A DNA stretch of 64,000 bases from Acheta domesticus (GCA_031308135.1 JAHLJT010009436.1:222499977-222563976), one strand, 5' to 3'; positions 21,037-31,732 are shown, counted from the stretch's first letter. Notes: a model not told the origin generated them from the sequence alone. Numbers and translations are program-made.

Positions 21037-24000
21037 ATTGTATTGCAGTAGAAATTTATTTTGACCGCATATTTGCTTATTATCGCAGAGGGTGGGGCCG
21101 TAAATAACAGCATCATCATTCTAAAATTTGCTCGCAATGTGTGAGTAACCCACGGACACAATTTACACTTCTACATGTAGGATATTACAAAGGTGATTAC
21201 AGTGACATCACGAGGATGAGGATTGCAGTAACATTACGAACCCCAATGAATGTCATTAATACTTTCATATTACTCAGATTTAACACTGATATAACGTCCA
21301 GGATTTCTGTATTTGCACTAAAAATGATAGGAATTGCATTAGAATCTTAAGGCAATACACCAAAGGCTAACTGCTCTGCTGTTAGTCACTTCCCAGCGGT
21401 CACTATTAAGCGCTGGGTGATCCGCCGTACTACCATGGTAGCCATTAATTATTACATTTGTTCACCGTGAAATTATACTTGTTCAGATGGTTTTAGGCAA
21501 TGCACTTGTTGAAGAGTAAGAGAAGAGGAAGGTCGAGAAGACGAGAAAAAGGAACGCTTAGCCAGTCTGATGATAATATAAAAAGAATTCGAATTATTTC
21601 CTTTGGGAGCCACATGCTACAAAATCTTGTATTCCCGTTATAAAGAAACCCGTTATGAATGCAGTTGCTGTAATAATAGAACTTAGCACATGCACAAGCA
21701 TATATACGAAGAGAATTAGCACTTGTTCCAGCCCATATACGATGAGAGTTTGCCTTGAATTGCCCAATTAAAAGGAATGAGTCGCAGAGAGAGTATTCAG
21801 CCCCAGTCGCACGAAATCACAGATATTTTCAGACGTTACCGGTCGTGGCACCGCGTGACAACCGGTTGGAAGTTTCCAGGCGGCAGCTCTGATGTGTATA
21901 TTTTTTTTCAATTGTTAGATAGCGTGCGTGACTACAGATTACCATTCCAAAGTCATCCTGTTAGATGAGTGAACAATCCTTCGCCACGCGCATAGCTTGC
22001 TTACAATCAGTAATCTCCTAGTAGCAGAGACAGATATGTAGCAGGAAGGAGGGGGCAGGGGAGTGAAGGTCACGCCTGAAAATTTTGAAAGGGGCCCCCA
22101 AGCCTAAACTAGGAAAAAAGGAAAATTGCACATTCTGTCTCTCCAGTGTAACTGACGAATTCGTGGTAAAAACGCGAAGAAACCTTGAAAGATGGCCAAT
22201 GTAGATTCGCCCCTCTCCCGCCTAAAAATCTCTAAAAATGCGTCAAAGAATCTGCAGTCGTACGAAAATAGCTAAAATGTAGAAAAAGTATACGTAATTA
22301 CCCCCAAAAAATGTTGCCTAGCCCATGACCCGGAAGTGAACCCTCTTACAACCGCCCAAAATACATTTCAAAAGTTCAAAATTGACTGAAGAAAGTTCAT
22401 ATGTCAAATATCATATGCCATTAAAAAGGTTTGGAGAATAAGGGGACCCAGAAATGTACTTGCCCCCTCTTGTTTTAGGTTGCATACGCCTGTCATTACT
22501 ATATTTTGTAAGCCCGTATTTTAGAACGATTCTTTACAATTTAAGTAGACGGACGTATTTGACAACTTTTATGATCTGTTGGATATCCTGGATATTCTAA
22601 ACTTAAGAAAACGGATAACAAACTTAAGAGAGGCAATACGTTCAGAGCAGCGTTCGACTGTGAAATTGAAGGAAAACATTTATTCCGTTATTGGCGGACT
22701 TGTCAGTGTGCACTATTCAGGTAAAAATTGTGAATATTCTATTTGTGCATCTTATTAATGTTATGAATATTAGTCATATGGCTCAGTCTATTTGAACATT
22801 ATTGAGAAAGGTCAGAGTAGAGTGATATGAGGGGTACCATTGTTTTGCGTGTATTCTATTGGACTTCCTGGTCTGAATGAATCGGAGAATTTTTGCCAGA
22901 GCGCCGGACGGCGCTGAAGGTCAAAGTGTCAGTGACGCTGCTGAACCACCACCAATCCTTGAAGATCCTAAGCTGTGAACTGTGCGAGATGTAGTTTAGT
23001 AATTTTTGAAACTAATAAAAATACATTTAAAAATATTAATAGAAATAAAAAATAATAAAATAAAGTAATAAAATGGTACAAATGGAAATGATTGCGATTG
23101 ATATGTAAATATGTAAAAATTCTCATCAGCATTGTGTACACCTGACAATAAGTCAGCCAAATAAAAAAATACATTCCTTATACTACACTACATCATTACA
23201 GTCAAATGCTTTTCTGAAGACACTATTGCCTCTTTGAAGTTTGTTGTCCTGTTTTGTTAATTCTGCGTGTTTAACAATTGTTCCAAAAACTTGTCATATG
23301 AAATTCTTAAAAAATGTGCATTCTTCTTGCATTTGGCCGAGAAATAGGGGAATTCCTCAAGGAGCCTTTCTTTAGAGTTAATTTCGGAGTTGCTGCGAAG
23401 AGCGCAAGGGACCAGCAGAGGGGTATCTGACCATTGCCGGATGCAGGTCTGTGCCAGGCCGACCGGGGAAGAGCGAGTTGGCACGCATTGAGTGTCGTGC
23501 TCCAGCCTCCGTTCTCGCCAGCTCTCCGTAAAGAGAGTACGGGACGCGTCATCATCCTCATTCATACACCATCATCATTGTGCTACAGTTTGATTAAAAT
23601 ATATAGAACGCGGAATCGTCATGTACTCACGCCACAGAAATATGTTTGCTGCCGTCCAGCCTGTATGCCAGATACGACTCACTCTGTGTTGACTCATGAG
23701 CGTTTAAAATGCTTCCTCTAGAATATTCAGTAAGTCTAGTTTAAATACATTAAACATAATAAATAATTGTAGAACTGACATTTTCCATATTGTTTTTATT
23801 TCAGCTATGTAAGTATTATGTAGAACATGACCGCATTCCTAAGTTATTTTTTATTTGCATACCTACATTAAAATTCCTGAATAGCAAAAGTAGTAGCAAC
23901 GGCAAGGAAAAACAAAATCCCAACAAATAAACAAATATGAGGTAATTAATATACAGACCGAGCTGTGGATAACACACCAAAAGAATCCAATAACCCACTA

Positions 24001-24125
24001 GGAGTCCGGAGTACCCTCAGCTATCACTACGTCATGCAGTACAACAGTTATATGTTCAGTGAGTCTCTGTCGTGACACCAAAAATTGAAGCCGATTGGAT
24101 AACGGAGTCCCCTCCTGTTTACTTC
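21037..24125. other. Intron stretch, nothing recognised
   Basis: AT-rich with only short frames. A GC-richer patch at 23380-23560 has no convincing splice borders or repeat partner. Confidence 0.45.
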
Positions 24126-24127
24126 AC

Positions 24128-24262
24128 ACACTTCATAGTTTTCACCACACATATTCCTTCGGCCGCGCCATATTACCAACGCCACCTTCTAACTGTATCA
24201 TGTGGCGTTGCTAATATGGCGCGGCTGAAGGAATGTGTGTGGTGAAAACTATGAAGTGTAGA
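24128..24262. mobile_element. Foldback MITE-like repeat
   Basis: CACTTCATAGTTTTCACCAC and its complement GTGGTGAAAACTATGAAGTG mark the ends. Pairing continues inward through CCTTCGGCCGCGCCATATTA and TAATATGGCGCGGCTGAAGG to a roughly 15-bp loop. No target duplication seen. The sequence following (CTGAATAAGAGCCGAAACGT at about 24326) resembles retroelement 3' ends but is not assignable. Confidence 0.75.
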
Positions 24263-24510
24263 AAGAAAATGTGGGGAGGATCATGGTTAGAACCGAAAGA
24301 TTCAGAGAAAATGCCCTGATGAAGGCTGAATAAGAGCCGAAACGTTGGCAGGTGAAAAATGGTTTTGTTTAATGACCTACACTCAAAAATCATTCCATAA
24401 TATTATTAATAGAGGTCAAGAAATCAAGCACGTGAAAAATTTAATGGGGCTGTGGACCTGGAGATGGGGTGGATGACGTTCGTTGGGAATTCGGAGGGGA
24501 GGCTTGAGTG

Positions 24511-24890
24511 CTCAAACAATCGATACATTTTGAATATTCAGAATATTTCTTGATCGTGGGCAAACTACGGGATATAATTTAAAACCTATTTGCAAGTAGG
24601 ATTTTAATCCTTGCCTTAGGCAACGGCATGTGCGTCCGAACGGTCGATACATTTTAACTGATGTTTGTTGTAAACTGTGTGTCCGACAATCGCATACATT
24701 TTGGCTCTTTGGAATATTTCTTGAACGAGGGCGAATTACCACATATAGTATACCAATTTGACTGATTTGCAAGCAACGGGATGTTAATCCTTGTCTTTGT
24801 CAACTTTTACGTTGATAACGAGATGTCTCTCCGACCAATCGGATACATGTTGGCTCTTCAGAACATTTTTTGGAGGAGGCCCGAGGAGCA
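24511..24890. repeat. Degenerate tandem repeat, unit about 150-170 bp
   Basis: The motif 'AAT-CG-ATACATTTTGG...GAATATTTCTTGAACGAGGGC...GCAAG-A-G-ATTTTAATCCTTG' occurs at about 24516, again at about 24686, and partly at about 24633 and 24831. Copies differ by many substitutions, so the array is old. A Arg/Tyr-rich minus-strand frame through it is a by-product. Confidence 0.6.
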
Positions 24891-24894
24891 CGGA

Positions 24895-26060
24895 TAGGCC
24901 TGCGCCCGAGGAGTAGGGAATGCGAGTAATTTCGTGAACGAGGTCAAACGTTTTTTCGTCCTTAAAAATCCGCTGGTTCGATCGTATATGAACCCGTGAA
25001 CTTGGGCATAAGAATCTGATACACTAATCGTTTCATCTCCGAAGACGGAATTAAGTCACCACGCGCCCTCCTAGGTTCCCTTTACACGGCACCAGTCAAC
25101 AGCGCTTCCGAGTGGCGCGTCTACTGGCAAAGCACTGGCTTAATTGGAGGTATTCACATCGAGTGGCGTAGTCTCGCTGCTTTGACAGTCGATGGCGAAC
25201 ACCATGCAAATATAAACAAAAGCATAATGCATTGACAAACTTTAACAAAAGTGATAGACTGAAGTATTCAGAATGTCTAAAAATTACATTTCATAATTTC
25301 TGTGGCTCGTGGTAGTTTACTATTTGTTGGATGAGATTCGATTTCGAAATATATCGACTGTGTTCATGGCTTACGGGTTCCATTTATATAATATTTTAAT
25401 TTCATTAAAATGAAAACTAAATGATACTACTATGAATACAACTAAATAGTACTATGAATACAACAAAATGAATTACAAAAATATAGAATGCTACAAAACG
25501 ACGCAGAAAACCGTCGAAAATCAACCACGCATTCTGGAAAACCAGTCTTTTGTTCAAACTATGGACTTCCACACTCGATTTTTAGTTAGCGTACTGTGTC
25601 TGTTCATTTATTTCGTACTTAAGCATGAGCACAGATGCTTGAAGCTTGCAAGCTATAAAGTTAACATCTTACTTGTTATGGTTATGCGAACGTATTGTGA
25701 ATGAGTCCGCTTATAGACGTAGTCCTAACTTTTATGTTAAGCTCATGTTTATGTTTGCATTGTGAATGAGCCCTGAGCCCACAGGGATGTGACTCGCGAA
25801 ACCTTCGGTTCTCGCGGTCAATGGTGATTGGCGGTGGCTGTGTCTGAAGGACTCTGCCGCTTCTCGGTAACGCCACTGTGTAGCTTCCATGTCAAGGCAC
25901 CCTAAGGGCTCCTTCACACGTAGACCCTGTGGCGCGCTTCCAGTAAGCAGCAGGGCACTGCCCTCGTGGCCACCGCCGCAAGCCACCTTTGCTCCGCCGC
26001 ATGCGGTTGGAGGGGGAGGGTTTGACGAGGATACGTTTCGCCGAACCGCCGCCCACGACC
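24895..26060. other. Intron stretch, nothing recognised
   Basis: AT-rich to about 25740, then GC-richer without recognisable exon borders. Confidence 0.4.
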
Positions 26061-26084
26061 AACAAAGGGACCGCAGAGATTCTT

Positions 26085-26290
26085 ATCCCTCACTTTCGAG
26101 AAACCCGCCGAGACGAGTGTTCCCATTGGGAAGACCATTTAAACCAATGCTTTGCTAACGGTGGCGCGGCGCGGTCTCGGTGTCCCACCCGGGCTGCACG
26201 CAGAGAGGGTCCGCCACCGAGCGCTACTGCAGCTCGACTGGGACTCTCGTGGGAAGGCCTCCATTTAAACCAATGTTTGCTGTCAGTCGC
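26085..26290. repeat. Small direct repeat in GC-rich sequence
   Basis: GGGAAGACCATTTAAACCAA (26129) and GGAAGGCCTCCATTTAAACC (26252) recur about 125 bp apart, each followed by AATGTTTGC/AATGCTTTGC. This may be an old duplication or two ends of a repeat. Noncoding. Confidence 0.4.
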
Positions 26291-26349
26291 GCTATTGGGA
26301 AGCGGTGCTGAGTGTCTACGTCGAAAGGGGCCCTAAGGCAGTGGTATCA

Positions 26350-26556
26350 AGGTTTTCTACTGATGGCAGTGGCACGCATCATGGCACGGTAGCATGCCAC
26401 GAGCTCCTCTGCGCAACTAGCGTCGGGAAAGGGAACTATTAGTAACCCCGCCGTTTTACAATAGTGGTGTCATAGTCTCTGGTGGCGGGGTAATGATCTG
26501 CTTGGAGGGGCAATTTCGTCGTGGCACTCGTGCCACGGACTCCCGCTCGTGGCATG
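26350..26556. repeat. Dispersed repeat R, copy 2 (inverted relative to 10450-10660)
   Basis: Read in reverse complement, CACGAGCGGGAGTCCGTGGC, GTAAAACGGCGGGGTTACTA and GACGCTAGTTGCGCAGAG follow the order seen at 10450-10660. It sits 53 bp downstream of the exon F donor in the gene's direction. Confidence 0.8.
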
Positions 26557-26608
26557 GACCTTGACCACACCGCCCTAAGGGCTAAGGAGCAGCGGGCTCT
26601 GGAGTGAC

Positions 26609-26747
26609 CTGCAGCGCGGCTGCGCGTCGGGCGCGGAGGCGCTGCGGCGGGCGCGGGCGGCGGCGGCCGGGGGCTCGCGCGGGGGCGCGGACGCCGAGGC
26701 GGCGCGCGCGCGGGCCCTCCGCGCTGCGCAGCAGCCGCCGCCCCTGC
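26609..26747 (-). CDS. Probable coding exon F of the unrecognised host gene
   Basis: The acceptor is ATCCGCAG|GCAGGG and the donor CTGCAG|GTCACT. The whole island is so GC-rich that all frames are open. I chose the frame that fits phase on both sides (in phase 1, out phase 2): an Ala/Arg/Ser/Pro low-complexity segment with ASASAPPREPPAAAARARR and ending DAQPRC. No folded motif is visible, so the exon would encode a disordered linker. An alternative acceptor (CAGGCAG) two codons downstream keeps the same phase. Less certain than the neighbouring exons because frame choice depended on phase. Confidence 0.5.
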
Positions 26748-26954
26748 CTGCGGATCCAATTGAATCGAATGCATGCCTTATTTTACGGGGCGAGGCTCAG
26801 TCCAGGAGGCCTGCTCTTCCGTCTGACCACCCAGATTTCGCTACGCTCCTTTCACCAAACAAGCGGAGAAAGAAGGTACACTTGGGCGACAATCTTTGTC
26901 TTCGGCGTATACGGACGCCACAATTTTCCCCATGTTTGCCAATAGTCCACTCTT

Positions 26955-27880
26955 TTATAAAAATATCCACGTTTTTTAACATCGGTCTATGAAAGTAACA
27001 TCGATATATTGTACTCGATGTTTTTTCAGGGACGATATTTCATTTTTTAATAAAAATAACAAACGAAGTAAAAATATAATAATATTCAGATACCCAAAAA
27101 TTGAACAGTCTTCATACAGACTGATGAAGTGCAAAAATAGACTTAGTCCAGTTTTCTGCGTTAAATATTTCGAAGAAATTAAATCGATAAGTATCAGTTA
27201 ATATTGTAATATCCAATCATAATAATGAAAGTTTTGTTAATTTTTCTGATCATTTTCACTTTGTTTTGTCGGATAAATCTCAATTATATATTGAACACAA
27301 CCACCGTCAAATTAACCGAATTATATATATTCTTATACCACCGTGAATTTACCCCTCTTTCTCTTAGACATAATGTTAGAAGCTATTAAACCATGTTTCA
27401 AACATCGATATGTAAAAAATTTAATGTTTTTGTGCGATGCATGATAATATACCTGTTTTCGTTTTTATTTATTTATTTATTTGCTCAAAAAACAGCAAAA
27501 ACTGTATATGACGTATGGCAGAAGTGATAATCTGCGCACATTTTCTTGAAGCCCAGAATGGAAAGAAAAAAAGCGCGAGATTAGTAACATTTGAAAAACT
27601 AGACATTTTCGTTCCCGAGTTATAGAAAAACTATGTCAACTGTAAATGAACTGCTGATTTGATTTTTCTGCAATACTAACAAAACAGTAACGACCATCAG
27701 TTCTACACCTACTACTACAAGCAACAGAAGTGCTCAACAAAACGTGTGCACAGTGAAGCTACATTTACGTCCAGAAGCAAAACAAGGGGCCATCTCAGCA
27801 TTTGCTCAATGGATCAGGAAAACTGGACGAAAACCTGGTCGAGAGGGGGTCATTTTCACCGTGGATGTTCCGGGCGTGGT
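26955..27880. other. Intron stretch with repeat traces
   Basis: AT-rich. ACATCGAT and CTCGATGTTTTTTCAGGGAC at 26990-27030, and AAACATCGATATG at about 27400, resemble the ATCGAT-rich repeat near 59 kb. Nothing else is recognisable. Confidence 0.4.
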
Positions 27881-27882
27881 AC

Positions 27883-28054
27883 CTGCGGCGCGGCACGCGG
27901 CGGGCGCGGGCGCGGGCGCCGAGGCGTCGCGCGGGGCGGCCGGCCGGTGCAGCGGGCGGCGGCGGCGCGCGCAGCGGCAGCCCTCCGCCACGAAGGCGTC
28001 CCAGAAGGAGCAGCAGCTGTCGTACAGCGCCGAGTCGATCAGCAGCGTTCCCGT
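27883..28054 (-). CDS. Coding exon G of the unrecognised host gene
   Basis: The acceptor is TGCACGCAG|ACGGGA and the donor GCCGCAG|GTACCA. The frame (phase 0 in, phase 1 out) begins TGTLLIDSALYDSCCSFWDA, then FVAEGCRCARRRRP, and ends in an Ala/Pro-rich stretch. The first 27 residues, with Cys pair, Phe-Trp and acidic/hydrophobic alternation, look like a conserved core. The remainder looks disordered. The first 28 bases and the preceding intron sequence are duplicated at 29178-29275. Phase fits exons H and F. Family unknown. Confidence 0.72.
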
Positions 28055-28135
28055 CTGCGTGCACGCGCGCCGCGCACGCGCACGTCGCGCCGGTCAGCCG
28101 CCCGCAATGCGCGACCACGGGGCAAACGCGTTTGA

Positions 28136-28377
28136 ACCATACTTCCGTTTTTCTTTCTTGGCGCGTGGGAGTGTGTCATCAAAATGGAATATCTCACGAT
28201 ATTTCGCGTCGTTCTCGGTTGTGCCGCTAGGAATCGTATGATCGCCAGAAATGCTCGATAGCCGTGAATGCGCGACTCGTAGCGGCATAACCGAGAACGA
28301 CGCGAAATACCGTGAGATATTCCATTTTGATGACACCCCCCCCCACGAGCCAAGAAAGAAAAACCGAAGTATAGTCC
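28136..28377. mobile_element. Foldback MITE of about 240 bp
   Basis: The left arm runs ACCATACTTCCGTTTTTCTT, TCATCAAAATGGAATATCTC and ATTTCGCGTCGTTCTCGGTT. The right arm carries their complements AACCGAGAACGACGCGAAAT, GAGATATTCCATTTTGATGA and AAGAAAAACCGAAGTATAGT. The loop is about 45 bp. A C9 run interrupts the right arm. No protein. The element lies 80 bp upstream of the exon G acceptor. Confidence 0.8.
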
Positions 28378-28469
28378 GAATTGGCGGAAGGAGAATGGGA
28401 AGAGATCACGCGCTTGATTGATTGATTAATTAGTGATTCCGAGCGCGTCAACTGCTAAGATTATTTTCC

Positions 28470-28990
28470 CCGTAAGTGTATTGCATTTTTATCGCTGGAG
28501 GTAGCAGTGATCTTTCTCCGCTGGATAGCGCGATCCGGCGCCGAACTACGTCTGCATGCGGAGAATGCCCCCAACCAAGTATCTCCCACCAATGTGGCAC
28601 CGCCGTAGCCGGGAGAAGCGTGAAGCTCCCGGCTGGTCTCCCGACATTTGTGGTAGTGTTGTGCATGTGAGTATGAATGTAAAGAAGAGGTGAGGAAAGG
28701 GCAAGGAAGAGGAAGGAAAGATCGCACGCGATCCGGGGCCCATTTGTTACGGTGCTTCTGGCATTTGCCCGGTGTCGATCGGAGAAACTACGGAAAACTA
28801 CAGCTCAGGGCAGCCGACCGCTAGAATTCTCCTCTAGACAATGGCTGAATTCGACCTAGCTCTCTAGTCAGAGTCAAAAATTCTGCCGTCGTGGGGACGC
28901 AAACCCTAGGACCTCCCGGTGAGAGGCAATGCATCAGTTAATGCCCTGAACCACTGTTGCCGTTATCAAGCACTGGACAAATGTGCCTGA
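28470..28990 (-). mobile_element. tRNA-derived SINE, most complete copy (copy 1)
   Basis: On the minus strand the head at 28990-28900 has a tRNA-like layout: an A-box-like GTGGTTCAGGGCATTAA, then GGGAGGTCCTAGGGTTTGCG resembling a B box (GGTTTGCGTCC). The body then shares GGTCGGCTGCCCTGAGCTGT, CGTAACAAATGGGCCCCGGA and CGCGTGCGATCTTTCCTTCC with copies at 4.31, 10.66 and 35.09 kb. Head plus body equals about 520 bp. SINEs are transcribed by RNA polymerase III and copied by LINE machinery; which LINE helps this family is unknown. Confidence 0.7.
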
Positions 28991-29055
28991 CTTACGACCT
29001 TCGCTAAGCATGCCCCGTCTGGACAAGCGCAGCTTAATGTGTTGTGTTTTTCAAC

Positions 29056-29177
29056 TCCAAACAGTTTAGAATAAATTCCTAAGAGTAGCCAACAAAGTAC
29101 CATGGTTCATTTCAAATAATCGACTCCACAAAGAACTCAATTTTGCCCCAATCACCAAACACATCGCTCGCCTTTTG
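29056..29177 (+). mobile_element. Short LINE reverse-transcriptase fragment (jockey-like)
   Basis: The plus frame reads NKFLRVANKVPWFISNNRLH then KELNFAPITKHIARL, with one stop just before NKFL. It parallels the C-terminal RT region of the LINE at 59835-60602 (NKFLRLATHAPWFISNDQLH). The fragment has neither end of the element and passes straight into a copy of host exon sequence at 29178. Confidence 0.7.
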
Positions 29178-29275
29178 CAGCGCCGACCCAATCAGCGGCG
29201 TTCCCGTCTGTGCACTCACGCAGCGCCGATCGTGCTGTTAGCCGCCGACAGTGGTCACGACGCAAGATCATCGAA
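29178..29275 (-). pseudogene. Duplicated start of host exon G with its acceptor
   Basis: The plus strand CAGCGCCGACCCAATCAGCG and GCGTTCCCGTCTGTGCACTC match the exon G edge at 28025-28075 (CAGCGCCGAGTCGATCAGCA and GCGTTCCCGTCTGCGTGCAC). On the minus strand the acceptor CAG is kept at 29209-29208, followed by ACGGGAACGCCGCTGATTGG, encoding TGTPLIGSAL against TGTLLIDSAL in exon G. Homology stops after about 10 codons, where the LINE piece begins. No donor follows, so this is a dead partial exon duplication. Confidence 0.65.
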
Positions 29276-29279
29276 TCGA

Positions 29280-31579
29280 GGCATTCAATATGATTTTCTC
29301 CTACTTATCAAGGCATACTAACCGTAAGAAAAGTGGAGAAAAAATTCGAGTTACGCATTTACTGACTTTTTGTACGTGCGTTTTATTGATTGTGGTTAAA
29401 TGCTCATAACCACACCATTGTGGTGGTGAATATTCACTAGTTTTTCCTTCTTCGGAACATGCCGACTCCGTTACAAGGGATAAACAGAAAAATAGTCGAA
29501 ACTTCATTTATCCTCGTAAAGGATATTCTGGATGAGTATTGTATATTATACTACAGATCTCTAAGAGTTAAATCTTAGTAGAAAAGTGAAAGGTCCAAGG
29601 TTCGCTGGGTATTGAAACTGGAATCGTTGATTCGTTTTAGAGATCTTGACTTGCACAATCACTTATATAATTTTTCTGTCCAGAACCGATAAACTCCTCT
29701 GACCAACTTGCTGCATTGAAACAATTTTCATTTTATATTCTTTCAGAGTTCCTCATGTTGATATTTTTTTTTTAAATTTTCAATATCATTTGCAGCTCAA
29801 CTTAAATATCATACACTTCTTTTTAATTGTGTTTTAATTGAAGTTTCTCTTTGCAAGAGTCGCACTGCAAGGAAAGTTCATTTTTGATATTCTATACTCC
29901 GTGACGTTGAGTCAACATTTCTAATACCTTATTCAAGGGATGGAATTTGCTTGATCACGTGGCATTTACTGAATAAAGATACATGAGAATAAACATTTTA
30001 ATGCTCGTGAAAACAGATAACCCATTCATTAATACAAAACTTTTTATTCTCATTGTGCTTAAAGAAAATTAATTGGCATTATTTTCCGCGTTACGTTAAT
30101 TTCACTACACTCCGTAATATATGTTGAATTTAATAACAATACAAATAAAGACAGGTGTTTTACAAGCATTCAAAAATAGATTCGCGCGTTCCTCGTAAAT
30201 AGATTCGCGCTTCTACGAAATTTGAAAATGTATTTTCAGCCTGTTTCTTGCTTCAAAATAGTGCGAGTCTGTCAGAGACGGAACAGTACCCTTTTTGTGC
30301 GCTGGCAAGGCGCGTGAAAGTACCCAGAGGATTGCAATCTTGCGCGCTCGGCGGCAAGCACGCGAAGAGCTTGGGAGGAATTACACTGGGAGCAGCGCTC
30401 CGCAAATGCCCAGCGGGTTGCCTATATTTGGTGCAAGTCAAGGTCTGGACTTGGGTTGAATTTTAGGACCCACTTCCTTGTTTCTTATTCACCAACTTGC
30501 GTAGTAAATATGGAGTATTGTATTGCTGCGGCGGAAAGAGATGATTTTTTTGTCAGAAAACTTGTATTATGGGGTCATAGTATGGAAAAATTGTATAAAT
30601 ATTGTAACTACAATTATGTTTTAAAGCGTTGAGTAGTCGGAATCCTTTTGTGACACTTTGATACCAAAATATTAATCTACGGTAAAACATCCGTCTGACC
30701 ATCTGCCTGTGGTCATCGCTAGCGCCCTAAACCTTCCAGACAATTTTCTCCAAATTTTATATTCCATGAACGATTTGGTAGGGCTCGATCCCCCGCGAAT
30801 TTAAAATAAATATTTCGAATTTTGAATTTTTGGGAGTACTTTACATGAGGCTTTAAGATTTTCAAAGCTTTCTAAACAAGTCCCCAGATTTTTGGATTTT
30901 TTCTCTGATAAAGTAAAGGAAGTTTTTAAACATCTCGGCGCAGGGGGCGTTTTAGTTGAAGTCTCTGTAATTTCGAAAACTGCAAAAGCTGAAAATGTTT
31001 TGGCATCTACTTATAACTATAATATTGAAAAAAAATGTTTTACTTTGTGAAATTGAACCAAATTAGCTTTTGGTACACTTCTGAACTCTTTTGGACGTGA
31101 TTATATTTATGGAATAAGCTTACCTAAATCTCTTAACCACGCACATTGGGAATTTCTGGAGAAATTCCCTTGTCACTTTGCGATGTGGGAATTTATCGAA
31201 AATTTCCAAAGAAATCGTGAATAACGTGTTTGTGCTCAGAGGAAATTATTAATAACTTAAGCCCCACGAACACTAACGAACCCTAACGAACCATTTTTTG
31301 GGTACTGAAAATAAAAGTTAGGTTTCAACATTTTGTGATGTTCCAAAATTTTGGAAAACTTCCTGAAGGAAACAGTATTTCTCTAAAACAGAAAGAGCCA
31401 GTCAGAAAGAATTAAATAGAAGGAAAGAAAGAAACTGAATGAAATAAAGAAAGGAAAAGGAATGGAATAAAGAAAGGGAGAAAATGAAGGAAAGAGAAAA
31501 GGAAGACGAAGACAGAAGAGAAGGAAAGGCGCCAAGTAAAGGACGAGAAAGACAGCAAGAGCGTTGGCTGTGCGTGCAC
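29280..31579. other. Intron stretch, nothing recognised
   Basis: AT-rich. A GC-richer frame at 30248-30466 (plus) has no acceptor/donor pair fitting it. A purine-rich GAAAGGAAAG run lies at 31410-31560 just after the exon H donor. Confidence 0.45.
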
Positions 31580-31732
31580 CTGCATGGCGGGCATGGGCGT
31601 GGCGCGCGGGGGCGACGCCAGCGAGGGCGACTGGGCGAGCGGCGGGCGAAGCGCGGGCGCGGGCGCGGGGCGCGCGCGAGTTCGAGGCGCCGCGTCGGGG
31701 AGACCCGGGCGGCGAATCGTGGCAAAGCGCTG
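31580..31732 (-). CDS. Coding exon H of the unrecognised host gene (first exon followed with confidence)
   Basis: The acceptor is GGCCGCAG|CAGCGC (an alternative three bases on keeps phase) and the donor ATGCAG|GTGCAC. The phase-0 frame encodes QRFATIRRPGLPDAAPRTRA, an Ala/Pro run, then RPPLAQSPSLASPPRATPMP ending AMQ. This looks like a disordered Pro/Ser-rich linker. The other frames are Arg-rich or His/Ala-rich. Out-phase 0 fits exon G. A GC-rich block continues left on the minus strand to about 31900 without a clear further exon. Confidence 0.55.

Noticed and set aside
24300..24400. GAGCCGAAACGTTG-type motif possibly from a Penelope-like or other retroelement 3' end
   Set aside because: Only a short word match from memory; no reverse transcriptase or GIY-YIG sequence nearby.
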